Source: a virus
Virus record (IMG/VR): IMGVR_UViG_3300045996_004119
Span: 62,001-126,000 of that record
Reading direction: 5' to 3' (one strand)
DNA: 64,000 nucleotides
In this document: positions 48,542 to 57,622 of the stretch, in pieces
Layout: each line of letters begins with the position of its first letter
Position numbering within the stretch: the first letter of the stretch is position 1
Notes under the pieces: generated by a model
What the model was told of the DNA's origin: nothing
The model's database searches: none
Seen by the model: the letters and a program-made list of their open reading frames with translations, nothing else
Program-made: the position numbers and the translations under genes

Positions 48542-51500
48542 TCACCACCCCATTCCGATCTGCCGCGGCTCGCTCCCCCGCCGCGCCGTGGGCGCCGGCC
48601 TCTCCGGCGGCGCCTCCTCGCGCTCATCTCTGGTGAGCATCTCGTAGAGCAGCCGCCCCAGGTCGCGCCCGGCCAGCTCATCCGCAGCCCCGACGCCGGC
48701 AGCCTGGAGCGCCGCGGTCGCGTCGAGCCCGTCCGCGGCCTCGCTCACCCCGACCTTGTGCAACAAGAGCCGGTGCAGCACCTCCTGCAGCGTCCCCTTG
48801 TAGACCGGGGTGTAGACGCGCGCCTGCTTCCGCTGCCCGATGCGCCGCACGCGCCCGATCGCCTGCCGGCGGATCAGCGGGTTGCAGGCCGGGTTTTCGT
48901 ACCAGACCTCGGTCGCGAAGTGGACGAGGTTGTTCAACCCGGTCTGCACCGCGACCGGGTTGACCACGAGAATCCGCCGGCCCTTGCCGACGATCTCCTT
49001 ATCGATCCACGCTTCCCGCTTCTTCGGCGCCACCTTGTCGGCCCACAGGATCGGCGCCTTCTCGCCCGTCGCCTCCTCGAGCAGACGCGCGAGCCGAGGC
49101 ATGAGCTCGAGGTGCCAGACGAAGACCATGACGTTGCGGCCCTCGGCGAGCTCCCGGCGCACCACGTCGACGAGCCACGCCTCCTTCGGGAGCGGATCGC
49201 CCGCGGGGAGCCCCGGCTGCACGGCGACGGTGCCACCGCCGACCGCCTCGGGATAGCGGATCTCGTAGGAGCCGCCATCGGTGTTGCCGACGTCCGCCGT
49301 CGCGCGGTCGAGGTACGACGGGAGCTCGGCCAGCTGCCCGAACAGCCGCCCGGCGAGCTGGGAGAAGCGGTCGCGCTTGATCTGCTGGATCAGCGTCCGC
49401 TGGAGCGCGTGGTACCGCCTGCCGAGCTCGGGGCCCGGGTCAATCTGCTCGACGATCTCCACGGCCGGCGGGAGGTCGATCCCGAGGTCGTCGACGTGGA
49501 GGGTCACCGCGATCGGGAGCAGGTGCCGCAGGAGCAGCGCGGGCAGCACGCCGGGCGCCTGGCCGCTCGTTCGCTCGACACGCTCCACGCGGTCGGTCAT
49601 CGCGCCAAACGACACGGGCTTCCTCGAGTCCTTGTCGCGCATCTCGACCACCTGCTTGAGGTACCCGTACCGCCGGACGAACTCGCCCTGCTCCTCGCGG
49701 CCGAACTCCGCCCGGAAGGCGCTGGAGAGGCTCCAGAGCAAGATGAACAACGAGGACGCGTAGCCGTTCATGACGCTTCCCGTGAGCGCGATCGTCGGCC
49801 GGCGGAGCTGGAACAGCTGCTGCGCGGCGAGGCTCTGCGCGCTGTCCTGACAGCCCGCTTCATGCACCTCGTCGACCACGATCAGGTCGAACAGCCGCGG
49901 ATGCCGGCGCGCGATGTAGTGGGCGAGCGGGACGCGCCTCGGCGACGGGATCGCGTGGAAGAGCGGTTCGTCGCAGGGGGCAGACTCGACCCAGCGCCCG
50001 TGAGCGGTGAGCTTCGCGAGCGCCGTGTGCGCTGCCTCGGCGGAGCCCGCGGGGAGCTTCTCGATGCACACCCGCCCGTCCTGCAGGCGGTACGCGCGCC
50101 AGTCGTACTCGCCGTCGCGCCCGGCGATCATGGCAGCGACGTGCCGCTCCCAACGCTCCCAGGAGGCCCCAGGCGAGGCGTACTGGTCGTCATCCACCGC
50201 ATGCCCGCGGAGCTCCTCCGCGAGCGCCCGCTGCGCCTCCCCACGCGGCGGCAGCAGCAGCATCAGCTCGCGGGCCACCTTCCGGAACTGCGCGCCCCAG
50301 CCCCAGGCCTTTGGGTCCTCGAGCGACGCGAGGTAGATGCCGCGCGCGACCTTGACGGTGGCCGCCTCGTCGTTCGCAGCGAGCAGCAGGTGAGCCGGGA
50401 TGTCGACGAACTCGCGCTTCGGCTCGCTCTTCTGGCCCATGATCCACGTCCCGACCCGACGCGCGAGCGGCGCGATCTTCGGCTGCACGGCCGGCCACGA
50501 ATCCGCGCCGGCCTCGCGACGCTTCGCCAGTACGCCGAGGAACCGCTGCGCGACGTGGCCGCGGATGAGCTGCTGCACCCCGGCCCGCTCGGGGAACACG
50601 GGCGCGAGCAGCGCGGCGAGGCGCACGGCCATCCGGGCCGCCCGGCCGCTGGCGACGAACTCGGTGTGCTCGCACCGGAGGCGCTTGCGGGCGTTCTCGT
50701 CGGCCGGCGTCTCGATCGCGGTGCCGCACCGAGGGCACCGGCCGGAGATGCCCGCCCAGGCGTGGCCGAGCTTGGCCGCCTCGCGCGACAGGATGCCGAT
50801 GACCATGCCGTCGGTCCGGTCCGCCGCGAAGGACTCGACGGCGGCGACGTCATCGAGCACCACCGTGCGCGCCCAGGGGACGACGGCGGCGGCCTGGTCG
50901 GTCCAGTTCTTGAGCAGGTGCGGCGGGCACATCACGAGCACCCGGCGCGCGCCGCGGGTCGCTGCCGTCGCGAGCGCGCACGACGTTTTCCCCGCCCCGA
51001 TTTCCCCCAGCAGAATCGCCGCCTTGTCCGGCCCGTCGAGCAGCCGGCAGACCGCCCGCACGGCGTGCCCCTGGGCTGTGTAGAGCTTCCGCGGCAGTTC
51101 CGGCAGATGGATGGCCTCCGCGTCGCGCGCCGGGTCGTACATGGCCGGGCAGCGCTCGCGCAGCGTCGCGAGCAGGGAGCGGCCGTAGGTGGCCAGCAGG
51201 TCGCCCGCGGTCATGCCTGCGACGCCGCGCGCGCCCGTGACGGCCACGTCCGAACCGAGCCGGTGGTAGCGCCCGGCGCGCAGGTCGAGCGCCGTGATCT
51301 CGAGCTCCGGGTGCTGCACCTGGATCTCGGCCGTAACGTCACCGTCTTTGTTCGTCCGGTGATCCACCGTGGCGAACCGCTTCCTGAACGTTCCCTTCAC
51401 CAGGAGGGGCGGCAGGCCGGCGGCCGCGTCGTCCGGGTCGAGTCGCGCGCCCGAGAGCGCGCCGGAGGCGATCCCCGCGGCGATGTGCGCCGGCTTCGGG

Positions 51501-52465
51501 GCGACCGCGAGCGGGAAGGTCGGGGCGAGCAGCTGGTCGAACGGCTCGACGGGAAGCACGCCCGGGATCGGCGCCTGGCGTCCACCGCGATCGGTGGCGT
51601 GCCAGGGCCGCAGCTGACCGAGCAGCCCGCGCACGTCGAGCGGCGCGATCTCCCACCGGCCGAACCCGGCGCCGTCGAGCGGGGCCACCTCGAGCACAGC
51701 CGGACCCGCCGCGGGGAGCTCGGGGATGGCGTCCGCGTCGGCGCCCCACGCCCGCACGCGCGCCTCGACGGCAGGATCGGGGGCGAGCAGCGCCGGGCGG
51801 CGCCGGGCCACGAGGACGATCTGCTTGAAGGCCTCGAAGTGCGGGGCCGGGACGCGCCAGCAGGTGAGCTCCTCGAAGTGCGTCGCCAGCGTCGCCGCCG
51901 ATGCGCCGAGCGCGTAGAACGGGACGAAGAAGAGCAGAGCGCCGCCGCTCGCGACGGCCGGCGCGAACCGGCGAAGCCAGCGCTCCTCGAGGCGCCCGTG
52001 CTCCGGGTCGAGGTCGTACGGCGGGTTGAGCCACATCACGGTGGCCCCGGCGCCGCGCCCGTACTGCTCGCCCCATTGCAGACGGAACGCGTCGCCCTTC
52101 GCGACCGAGACACGGTGCTCGCGCGAGGCCGCGCGGATCTTTCGGTGGCACGCCTCAGCGCGCGTCGCCTCGAGCTCGCACGCATAGATCTTGTAGCCTT
52201 CGGTGAAGCCCCAGCCGGCGCCGAGCCACCGCTCGACAAGACCCATGATGGCGTCGCCCTCGCCCGCGCACGGGTCGACGATGGCGTGCTCGCGACCCTC
52301 CTCGATGCGAAGCCGCACGAGCGCAGCGATCGACGGGAGCAACTCCTCCGGGGCCGCGTAGAAACCCCCGACGGAAACGGACTCTGGCCTAGCGATGACG
52401 CACCTTCCTCTCCGACTTCTCGAACAACACCACCTGCTCCGCGAGGATCTCCTCGAGCCGCTCAT
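48542..52465 (-). CDS. Adenine-methyltransferase / SNF2-type helicase fusion (DarB-like anti-restriction candidate)
   Basis: About 1,285-1,307 residues. N-terminal N6-adenine methyltransferase: DPCAGEG (64-70, SAM loop) and MWLNPPY (144-150). Then a superfamily-2 helicase: GEIGAGKT (~490), a zinc-finger insert (GRCPRCG ... RCEH), DEVHEAG (~860), ALTGSVMNG, and the C-terminal QAIGRVRRIGQRKQARVYTP, typical of SNF2. Methylase plus helicase without nuclease recalls phage P1 DarB, which protects DNA from type I restriction. The start is unclear: family members begin near IARPESVSVGG, where only ATC/GTC codons exist; the GTG used here overlaps the upstream gene. Confidence 0.85.
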   Translation of the reverse strand: MSGSRRSSRSRWCCSRSRRGRCVIARPESVSVGGFYAAPEELLPSIAALVRLRIEEGREHAIVDPCAGEGDAIMGLVERWLGAGWGFTEGYKIYACELEATRAEACHRKIRAASREHRVSVAKGDAFRLQWGEQYGRGAGATVMWLNPPYDLDPEHGRLEERWLRRFAPAVASGGALLFFVPFYALGASAATLATHFEELTCWRVPAPHFEAFKQIVLVARRRPALLAPDPAVEARVRAWGADADAIPELPAAGPAVLEVAPLDGAGFGRWEIAPLDVRGLLGQLRPWHATDRGGRQAPIPGVLPVEPFDQLLAPTFPLAVAPKPAHIAAGIASGALSGARLDPDDAAAGLPPLLVKGTFRKRFATVDHRTNKDGDVTAEIQVQHPELEITALDLRAGRYHRLGSDVAVTGARGVAGMTAGDLLATYGRSLLATLRERCPAMYDPARDAEAIHLPELPRKLYTAQGHAVRAVCRLLDGPDKAAILLGEIGAGKTSCALATAATRGARRVLVMCPPHLLKNWTDQAAAVVPWARTVVLDDVAAVESFAADRTDGMVIGILSREAAKLGHAWAGISGRCPRCGTAIETPADENARKRLRCEHTEFVASGRAARMAVRLAALLAPVFPERAGVQQLIRGHVAQRFLGVLAKRREAGADSWPAVQPKIAPLARRVGTWIMGQKSEPKREFVDIPAHLLLAANDEAATVKVARGIYLASLEDPKAWGWGAQFRKVARELMLLLPPRGEAQRALAEELRGHAVDDDQYASPGASWERWERHVAAMIAGRDGEYDWRAYRLQDGRVCIEKLPAGSAEAAHTALAKLTAHGRWVESAPCDEPLFHAIPSPRRVPLAHYIARRHPRLFDLIVVDEVHEAGCQDSAQSLAAQQLFQLRRPTIALTGSVMNGYASSLFILLWSLSSAFRAEFGREEQGEFVRRYGYLKQVVEMRDKDSRKPVSFGAMTDRVERVERTSGQAPGVLPALLLRHLLPIAVTLHVDDLGIDLPPAVEIVEQIDPGPELGRRYHALQRTLIQQIKRDRFSQLAGRLFGQLAELPSYLDRATADVGNTDGGSYEIRYPEAVGGGTVAVQPGLPAGDPLPKEAWLVDVVRRELAEGRNVMVFVWHLELMPRLARLLEEATGEKAPILWADKVAPKKREAWIDKEIVGKGRRILVVNPVAVQTGLNNLVHFATEVWYENPACNPLIRRQAIGRVRRIGQRKQARVYTPVYKGTLQEVLHRLLLHKVGVSEAADGLDATAALQAAGVGAADELAGRDLGRLLYEMLTRDEREEAPPERPAPTARRGSEPRQIGMGW

Positions 52466-53204
52466 GGCTCACCCAGCAGGCCACGCCCGGGGCGAGCCCC
52501 ACGGCGGCCGTGTCGACCTCGCGGAACCCGAGAGCGCCGGCCTCGCCGAACGTCCCCCGGTCCGGGTTGCCGTACCGGGTCGAGATGCCCCACGAGGCGA
52601 TCCCCGCCGCGAGCGCCGCGCAGTAGAGCTGTGCCCAGAACCGCGGGTCGGGCGGAATCGGCAGCGGCGAGCGCCGGGCGAGCGCCGCGCAGAACAGCGC
52701 CCCCATCGGGGCGAGCCAGCACCACAGGCGCGCGTCCTCGCTCTTGCAGCCGAGCCGCCGCACGTGGGCCTCGACAGCGCGCCGATCGAACCGCGCAGCC
52801 TCCGCCTCCAGCCGCGCACGCGGTGGCATCAGGACGAACTTCACGCTGGTCGCGTCGACGAGCCCCGGGTCGAAAACGAAGAGCTCGTGCAGGTACGCCG
52901 TGAGGATCACGCCCTCCGCGAAACGTTGCTGGCGGTGGACGTAGCCGACCGACTTGAGCAGCTCCACGCGGTCGCCCTTCGACACGCAATCCTCGCCGCG
53001 CATGGTGGCCTTCCGGCCAGCCTGGAGGTTCGCGAGCACCGGCCGCGCCTCGGCCTCGCTGCACGCGAGCTGGAGGAACACGGGGCGGATGGCCTCCGCG
53101 GCGCCGCCGTCCCAGAGGGCGCTCGCGGTCGCGTAGGCGAGCACCGTCGCCGAGAACGAGCGGCCTTTGCCGCCCTCGCCGGTCTCGATCGTCAGCGTGC
53201 GCAT
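52389..53204 (-). CDS. Hypothetical protein coupled to the methylase-helicase
   Basis: 271 residues from the ATG at 53204 (a longer frame extends upstream but lacks support). Begins MRTLTIETGEGGKGRSFSAT, rather like a P-loop-less start; helical core with FVFDPGLVDATSVKFVLMPP and a SRYGNPDRGTFGE-like Gly region. No family recognised. Overlaps the helicase start, so probably the same operon and function. Confidence 0.65.
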   Translation of the reverse strand: MRTLTIETGEGGKGRSFSATVLAYATASALWDGGAAEAIRPVFLQLACSEAEARPVLANLQAGRKATMRGEDCVSKGDRVELLKSVGYVHRQQRFAEGVILTAYLHELFVFDPGLVDATSVKFVLMPPRARLEAEAARFDRRAVEAHVRRLGCKSEDARLWCWLAPMGALFCAALARRSPLPIPPDPRFWAQLYCAALAAGIASWGISTRYGNPDRGTFGEAGALGFREVDTAAVGLAPGVACWVSHERLEEILAEQVVLFEKSERKVRHR

Positions 53205-53263
53205 TGCGCGTTCCCCGGCGCGCCGTCGCCAAACAGCCCTGGCTGGGCCATGCCGCTCGGCAC

Positions 53264-53284
53264 TTGTTGCGTTCCGCGCAACAA
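53264..53284. other. Hairpin in the 85-nt gap 53205-53289
   Basis: Perfect 8-bp arms TTGTTGCG / CGCAACAA around TTCCG. No T-run, so not a clear terminator. Confidence 0.45.
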
Positions 53285-53289
53285 CTCCC

Positions 53290-54024
53290 TCACGCGAAAC
53301 CCCTCCAGTCGTGGGCGTCGTGGACCGATTGAACGAAGCGGCGGCGCACGATCTGCGCCCGCGTGCGCGCCTGTCCAAGGTCAACGCGCGCCGCCTGCCA
53401 CCCAGGCGCGCCGGCGCCGAGCGCCCCGTAGGCCTCCTCGGCAGCGCGCACCTGCTCTGCGGCGCGAAGGCACTCGGCGTCTACGTCCGCGGCCGCCTGA
53501 GCCGCAGCCTCTCGGCGCTGGCCCGGCGTGATGACCGCCTCGCCACGGAGAGCACGCGAGAGGAGCACCTCGGCATGCGCCACCGCGTCGGCAGCCTCGC
53601 GCGCGGCTTCTTCGCGGGTGGCGAACGTCCGCGTCGCGGACCAGGAGGCCCCGGCGCGGCCCGGAAGGTCGAGGCGCATCTCGGCCAGCCACGCCGCGGG
53701 CTTCCAGCCGAGACACGGGACCACGCTCGCCTCGATTCCGCACAGGAGATGCGGCGCCGCTGGGTCCGGCGCCGTCGCGCGATAGCCGACCCCGGACCGG
53801 TCGTCGCTGGACCAGAGCTCGCGGGACACGCGGACCGGCGCGGCGTACCAGCCGAACGTGCGGGCCATGAGCGGGTCCGGCCTGTCGCCGGAGCGATGGC
53901 GAGGAGCCGCTACGGCGATCCCAGCTCGCCATGGCAGGAGCCACTGAGAGAGCCCGCTCCACCAGATCGCCAGCGTGACCGGCGTCGGTCCGCTGGAGCG
54001 GAACTTGAGCTCGAGTTGGCTCAT
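53290..54024 (-). CDS. Hypothetical protein in the methylase-helicase operon
   Basis: 244 residues; the ATG overlaps the stop of the small basic gene upstream (ATGA). The first half is beta-rich with many Trp (LAIWWSGLSQWLLPWRAGI), the second half is a long Ala/Glu/Arg helix (coiled coil, ~150-215). No family recognised. Confidence 0.65.
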   Translation of the reverse strand: MSQLELKFRSSGPTPVTLAIWWSGLSQWLLPWRAGIAVAAPRHRSGDRPDPLMARTFGWYAAPVRVSRELWSSDDRSGVGYRATAPDPAAPHLLCGIEASVVPCLGWKPAAWLAEMRLDLPGRAGASWSATRTFATREEAAREAADAVAHAEVLLSRALRGEAVITPGQRREAAAQAAADVDAECLRAAEQVRAAEEAYGALGAGAPGWQAARVDLGQARTRAQIVRRRFVQSVHDAHDWRGFA

Positions 54025-54191
54025 GCCTCACCCCGTCGCGCAGCCTCGACGAGGCGGCGCTCCTGGTCCCGCTGACGCCGGGCGCGCCGATCGCGCATCG
54101 GGCCCGCGCTGACACGGCGCTGCGCCGCGACGGCGGTCCCGCTGCGCTTGGGTCGCGACTCGCAGCGACTGGCGATCATGATGACTCGCAT
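54021..54191 (-). CDS. Small Arg-rich protein, first gene of the leftward operon
   Basis: 56 residues; AAAGGAG 8 nt before the ATG. About a quarter Arg (SAGPMRDRRARRQRDQERRL). It may bind nucleic acid. Directly behind the palindromic control region, in the position of a Cro-like or leader gene. Confidence 0.6.
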   Translation of the reverse strand: MRVIMIASRCESRPKRSGTAVAAQRRVSAGPMRDRRARRQRDQERRLVEAARRGEA

Positions 54192-54201
54192 GCAACACGC
54201 T

Positions 54202-54280
54202 CCTTTCACGGTGAAAGGTAGTGACGCGTGGGGCAGCGTCAAGAATAATTCTTGACGTAATGTCACCCCGATCCCATGCT
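54202..54280. promoter_or_regulatory. Divergent control region with two perfect palindromes
   Basis: CCTTTCAC-G-GTGAAAGG (54202-54218) and GTCAAGAAT-A-ATTCTTGAC (54238-54256). The second palindrome carries TTGAC on both strands: reverse TTGACG (54242-54237) with TACCTT 16 nt on, and forward TTGACG (54252-54257) with CATGCT 17 nt on. So one symmetric operator would hold both -35 boxes. The first palindrome covers the leftward -10 and ribosome site. Confidence 0.6.
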
Positions 54281-54316
54281 TCAGTTGTCGGCCGCGAGGG
54301 CCGCAGCGGAGGCGCC

Positions 54317-54631
54317 ATGAAGCGATTCCAGGCGAGGAGAGGTAACGGTCGGTTCACGCGGAACACGCTCGAGAACGTGTTCGGTCTTCATGCCGACGTG
54401 TGCGCATGCGGCGCGCTGACCCCTTACGGCATCAACGAAGTTCCGCCGGACGCATGCCAGCGCTGCGGTGCGGTCATCGTCCGAGAGCGGTGCGCGCACG
54501 GGCGCCGCACGGATCGGTTCATCGACCCGGAGACGTTTCAGCGGGGCGGATACCGCGAGTGCGGCAAGCCAGCCGTCGCGTGCTCGGTCGACCGCCGCTG
54601 GGGCCTGTGTGAGGAGCACGTGCCGCAATGA
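54317..54631 (+). CDS. Cys-rich zinc-binding-type protein
   Basis: 104 residues; GCGGAGGC before the ATG. Basic start (MKRFQARRGNGRFTRNTLEN), then several Cys pairs: CACG, CQRC, RECG and the CEEH end, likely two zinc knuckles. First rightward gene of the divergent region, so a regulator is plausible; not proven. Confidence 0.6.
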   Translation: MKRFQARRGNGRFTRNTLENVFGLHADVCACGALTPYGINEVPPDACQRCGAVIVRERCAHGRRTDRFIDPETFQRGGYRECGKPAVACSVDRRWGLCEEHVPQ

Positions 54632-55380
54632 ACCGGCACGTCATCAAGGGGCGTGGCGCGCACCGCGGAAAGTACCTCTGCTACGCCCGCGTGGATGAGT
54701 TGCCCCCGGAGGCTGGATACGTTGGGTACGTGTGGCTTCCGGAGCAGCGGAAGGCGGCGCGGTGGGAGGATCCTCGCTACAGCGGTCGCACATACGCGGC
54801 CAATGTCGCGGCGAAGCACAACGGCTACTTCGTCAAGCTCGTCGCTCCCGCGGCCATCATCGCGATCGTTCGCGAGCTCCAGGCGTTCATCGCCGCGCAC
54901 GCCGCCGGTGCCGAGGAGGGTCTTGCCTGTTATTGGTTCGGCGCTGACTTCCACGATGCCGGCGAGAACTTCTGCCGGGAGTGCGCCGAGCAGCTCGTCG
55001 ATGAGAAGTACGCCGCGGACCCCAAGCGCTTCGAGGATCTCTTCGGCGAATGCGAGGACAACGAGGCCCGCTACTGGGCGGCCATCGACGGCGGGTGGGA
55101 TATCGACCACGGCTCGACGCCGTTCTGCAAGACGTGCGGCGCAAAGCTCTCGGGAAACCTCACAGAATACGGCGCAGACGAGGAGATCGCGGCTCTCACC
55201 GGCGACTGCGCCCCGAAATTCGACGACGTCGAGGGCTGGGCTGCGCTCGACCACGCGATCGTCAACCTGAGCGACGACGACCCGCGCTGGCGCAAGATCG
55301 CGAAGGTCGTCGAGGCCGCGCGCGCAGCGGAGCGTGAGAAGGATGAGCGGGAGGCCGCCGGCGCCTCGGCGAGGCCATGA
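54628..55380 (+). CDS. Hypothetical protein with two Cys-pair sites
   Basis: 250 residues; ATGA overlap. Alpha/beta start (GKYLCYARVDELPPEAGYVG), a middle with ENFCRECAEQLVDEK and PFCKTCGAKLSGN (zinc sites), and a charged helical end. No family recognised. Confidence 0.65.
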   Translation: MNRHVIKGRGAHRGKYLCYARVDELPPEAGYVGYVWLPEQRKAARWEDPRYSGRTYAANVAAKHNGYFVKLVAPAAIIAIVRELQAFIAAHAAGAEEGLACYWFGADFHDAGENFCRECAEQLVDEKYAADPKRFEDLFGECEDNEARYWAAIDGGWDIDHGSTPFCKTCGAKLSGNLTEYGADEEIAALTGDCAPKFDDVEGWAALDHAIVNLSDDDPRWRKIAKVVEAARAAEREKDEREAAGASARP

Positions 55381-55904
55381 CGCCGCCCGCTTGCCCGGCG
55401 CTCGCGGATCCTGCGACCCTGCGCGCCGTGCCGACCCGCAGGCCCCATCCGGTCCAGATCGCTCCGTCGCCCGGAGGCTTCCGCCTCGTGCGCCCCGGCG
55501 CCCGCTACGCCGTCGAGCGGCGCGGCGAGGAGCACCGGGGCGAATGGCTGCCGGACGACGAGGCGCTGCCGAAGGGGTGGGTCGACACCTTCACCGAGGA
55601 CCTCGCGCGCGCCGTGCTCCCGCTGCTGCGCCGGCTGGAAGGCGCGGCGACGGGCAGGGGCGGGCGCAAGGGGGCCGAGCCGACGACGCCGGACGGGCGG
55701 CTCATCGCGCGCGCCTGCAAGCGCCTGGGCCTCTCCGCGGCCGCGCTCGCGGAGGCCATCGGCGCCCATGAGAGCGTGCTCTCAAGGGCGAGGCACGGGG
55801 AGCTTCCGGAGAAGCACCGGGAGGCGATCAAGGCTCTGCTGCGGGGGAGGGCGGCGGGGGAGACTACGGCGACTGGGAAGCCGCGGCGGCGGAAACATCA
55901 ATGA
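55377..55904 (+). CDS. XRE-type helix-turn-helix protein
   Basis: 175 residues; ATGA overlap. The first ~85 residues are a small unassigned domain; a Gly/Lys linker follows, then LGLSAAALAEAIGAHESVLS RARHGE (split here at the turn), a Cro/CI-type HTH, and a basic tail (GKPRRRK). It may regulate the divergent region. Its end overlaps the convergent exonuclease gene by ~40 nt. Confidence 0.7.
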   Translation: MTPPACPALADPATLRAVPTRRPHPVQIAPSPGGFRLVRPGARYAVERRGEEHRGEWLPDDEALPKGWVDTFTEDLARAVLPLLRRLEGAATGRGGRKGAEPTTPDGRLIARACKRLGLSAAALAEAIGAHESVLSRARHGELPEKHREAIKALLRGRAAGETTATGKPRRRKHQ

Positions 55905-56889
55905 TTCCGACGTTCGCCGTACGGTGCGGCGAACGATCGACCGCCGCCAGCAACTCCGCCTCGGCCGCGCAGATCGCCGCCGCGGCCTCCCCGCTCGACC
56001 ACGCCGCGTCGCGCTCCAGCACCTCGGCCGGTACCGGCGGCTTCGGCCCACCGCGCACCCGGCTGGCGTCGATGCCGTCCCGATCGAGGAGCGCGCGCAG
56101 CCGGTCCGCGTCTACCCCGCCGAGGCGCATCGCTGGGAGGCTCCACCGGATCGGAGCGTCGGCGCGCAGGGTCACCAGTTGCCGGGACAGCACCGCAGAG
56201 CGGGCGTGCGCCCGCAGGCTCTCGCCGGCCTTGCGGGAGACCGTGCCGGCGTTCCGGAGCAGCGACGCCGCCTTGACCGCACCGATGCCTGGCACCCCGG
56301 GCACGCCGTCCGTCGGATCGCCAGCGAGCGCCAGGAGGTCGCCGAGCAGCTCGGGGCCGATCTTCCAACGGGCGCGCACCTCGTCCGGGCCGACGACCTC
56401 GGGGATGTTGCTGGACGGGAAGGGGTTCCACAACGTCACCCGGTCGCTGGCGAGCTGCTGAAGGTCCTTGTCGGAGGCGACAACCACGACGCGCAGGCCG
56501 GCGGCAATGGCGCGGGCGCACCCGGCGGCGATCGCGTCGTCCGCCTCGAAGCCGGGCGCCTCCAGGATGGGGATCGCCATTGCCTCGACAATCGCCCGGA
56601 CACGCCGCTCCAGCTCGATGAGCTCCGGCGGCTTCGGCGGACGCTCGGCCTTGTAGCCTGGAAATAGATCGTGCCGCCACGTCGCGAGGCCGTCCCGGCG
56701 CGGACTCTCGACGGCCGCGGCCAGGTACGCGGGGCGCTGCTCGCTGACGTGCCGGCGGATGCAGTTGATGGTGCCGCGCACGGCCGCGGAGACGTCGCCG
56801 TGAGCCGCGTGGTGGTACCGGTGGACCAGGCCAGGGAGATCGAGCAGGTAGGCCACGTCCGACGCGCCGGGGGCGGGGAGGGCGGTCAT
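55864..56889 (-). CDS. 5'-3' exonuclease / flap endonuclease (PIN plus H3TH)
   Basis: 341 residues. The acidic residues of the family are in place: LLDLPGL (Asp17), GFEADDAI (Glu115, Asp117, Asp118), ASDKDLQQL (Asp140, Asp142), GDPTDGVPGVPGIGAVKAA (Asp191, Asp194, then the helix-3-turn-helix). It resembles the N-terminal nuclease of DNA polymerase I and T4/T5-type phage exonucleases that remove RNA primers. A C-terminal ~90-residue tail is extra. No polymerase is next to it. Confidence 0.88.
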   Translation of the reverse strand: MTALPAPGASDVAYLLDLPGLVHRYHHAAHGDVSAAVRGTINCIRRHVSEQRPAYLAAAVESPRRDGLATWRHDLFPGYKAERPPKPPELIELERRVRAIVEAMAIPILEAPGFEADDAIAAGCARAIAAGLRVVVVASDKDLQQLASDRVTLWNPFPSSNIPEVVGPDEVRARWKIGPELLGDLLALAGDPTDGVPGVPGIGAVKAASLLRNAGTVSRKAGESLRAHARSAVLSRQLVTLRADAPIRWSLPAMRLGGVDADRLRALLDRDGIDASRVRGGPKPPVPAEVLERDAAWSSGEAAAAICAAEAELLAAVDRSPHRTANVGIIDVSAAAASQSP

Positions 56890-57257
56890 GACCAGAAAAG
56901 CACGACCGCCCAGTCCGTCGGCAGCGCCGTCACGTACGCGAGCGCCGCGCGGTTCCTCGGGGCGGCCGTGACCTGTGGATGGCCCGCGAGCTTCGCGAGA
57001 TCGCCGGCGCGCACCCACTTCAGCGGCTCGCCGAAGTCGTCCTCGGTGACCTCGCCGTAGGCGCGCTCGCCTTCTTCGTTCCGGGCGAGCCGGCAGGAGA
57101 AGCCCCTCGGGACGTCGCGCGATGGCAGGGCCTCCAGCAGTTCGGCCAGATCTAGGCGCTCGGCTCCCCAATCGAGCTCGACGTGGAGCAGGTCATCGGC
57201 GCGGGCGTTCCGGTCGTTGTTCGTGGCGTACGGCAGCAGGTACACGTTGCGGCTCAT
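56886..57257 (-). CDS. Hypothetical protein
   Basis: 123 residues; strong AGGAGG before the ATG; the stop overlaps the exonuclease start. YLLPYATNNDRNARADDLLH and SFCRLARNEEG-like middle; WAVVLFWS end. No family recognised. Confidence 0.6.
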   Translation of the reverse strand: MSRNVYLLPYATNNDRNARADDLLHVELDWGAERLDLAELLEALPSRDVPRGFSCRLARNEEGERAYGEVTEDDFGEPLKWVRAGDLAKLAGHPQVTAAPRNRAALAYVTALPTDWAVVLFWS

Positions 57258-57622
57258 CTCGTTGTTCCTCCTGGTGTCCAACACACCGCCGCCGCCAGCT
57301 CGATCGCTCCGGCCGCCTCCGGGTACCACCGCTCCAACTTCAGCTTGGCCACGCCCAGGTCGAGCGGCGTCACCGGCTCCAGCGCGACCACGCGGATGCG
57401 CAGCCCGTCCGCGCCGGCGCAACAGGGGATGCCGAGGGCGAAGAAGCCGAGGAAGGACGCCTGCTCCAGCGCTTCGGGCGAGGGCGGCGGGAAACGCGCG
57501 TCGAGCTCGGCCTTGAAGCGGGCGATGTCCGCGAGGATCTCATCGGCGCTCGTGGTCGCCGGCGGATCGTTCGCGTAGGGGTTGGCGTAGGTCACGGTGC
57601 TCAGGTCCGGCCACCACGTCAT
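57254..57622 (-). CDS. Hypothetical protein
   Basis: 122 residues; ATGA overlaps at both ends. Begins MTWWPDLSTVTYANPYANDP; helix and a LGFFALGIPCCAGADGLRIR strand region. No family recognised. Confidence 0.55.
   Translation of the reverse strand: MTWWPDLSTVTYANPYANDPPATTSADEILADIARFKAELDARFPPPSPEALEQASFLGFFALGIPCCAGADGLRIRVVALEPVTPLDLGVAKLKLERWYPEAAGAIELAAAVCWTPGGTTR

Noticed and set aside
48758-52903. A 1,381-codon open frame on the + strand
   Set aside because: It is the mirror of the methylase-helicase gene in GC-rich DNA; its product is Arg/Pro/Gly-rich without motifs.
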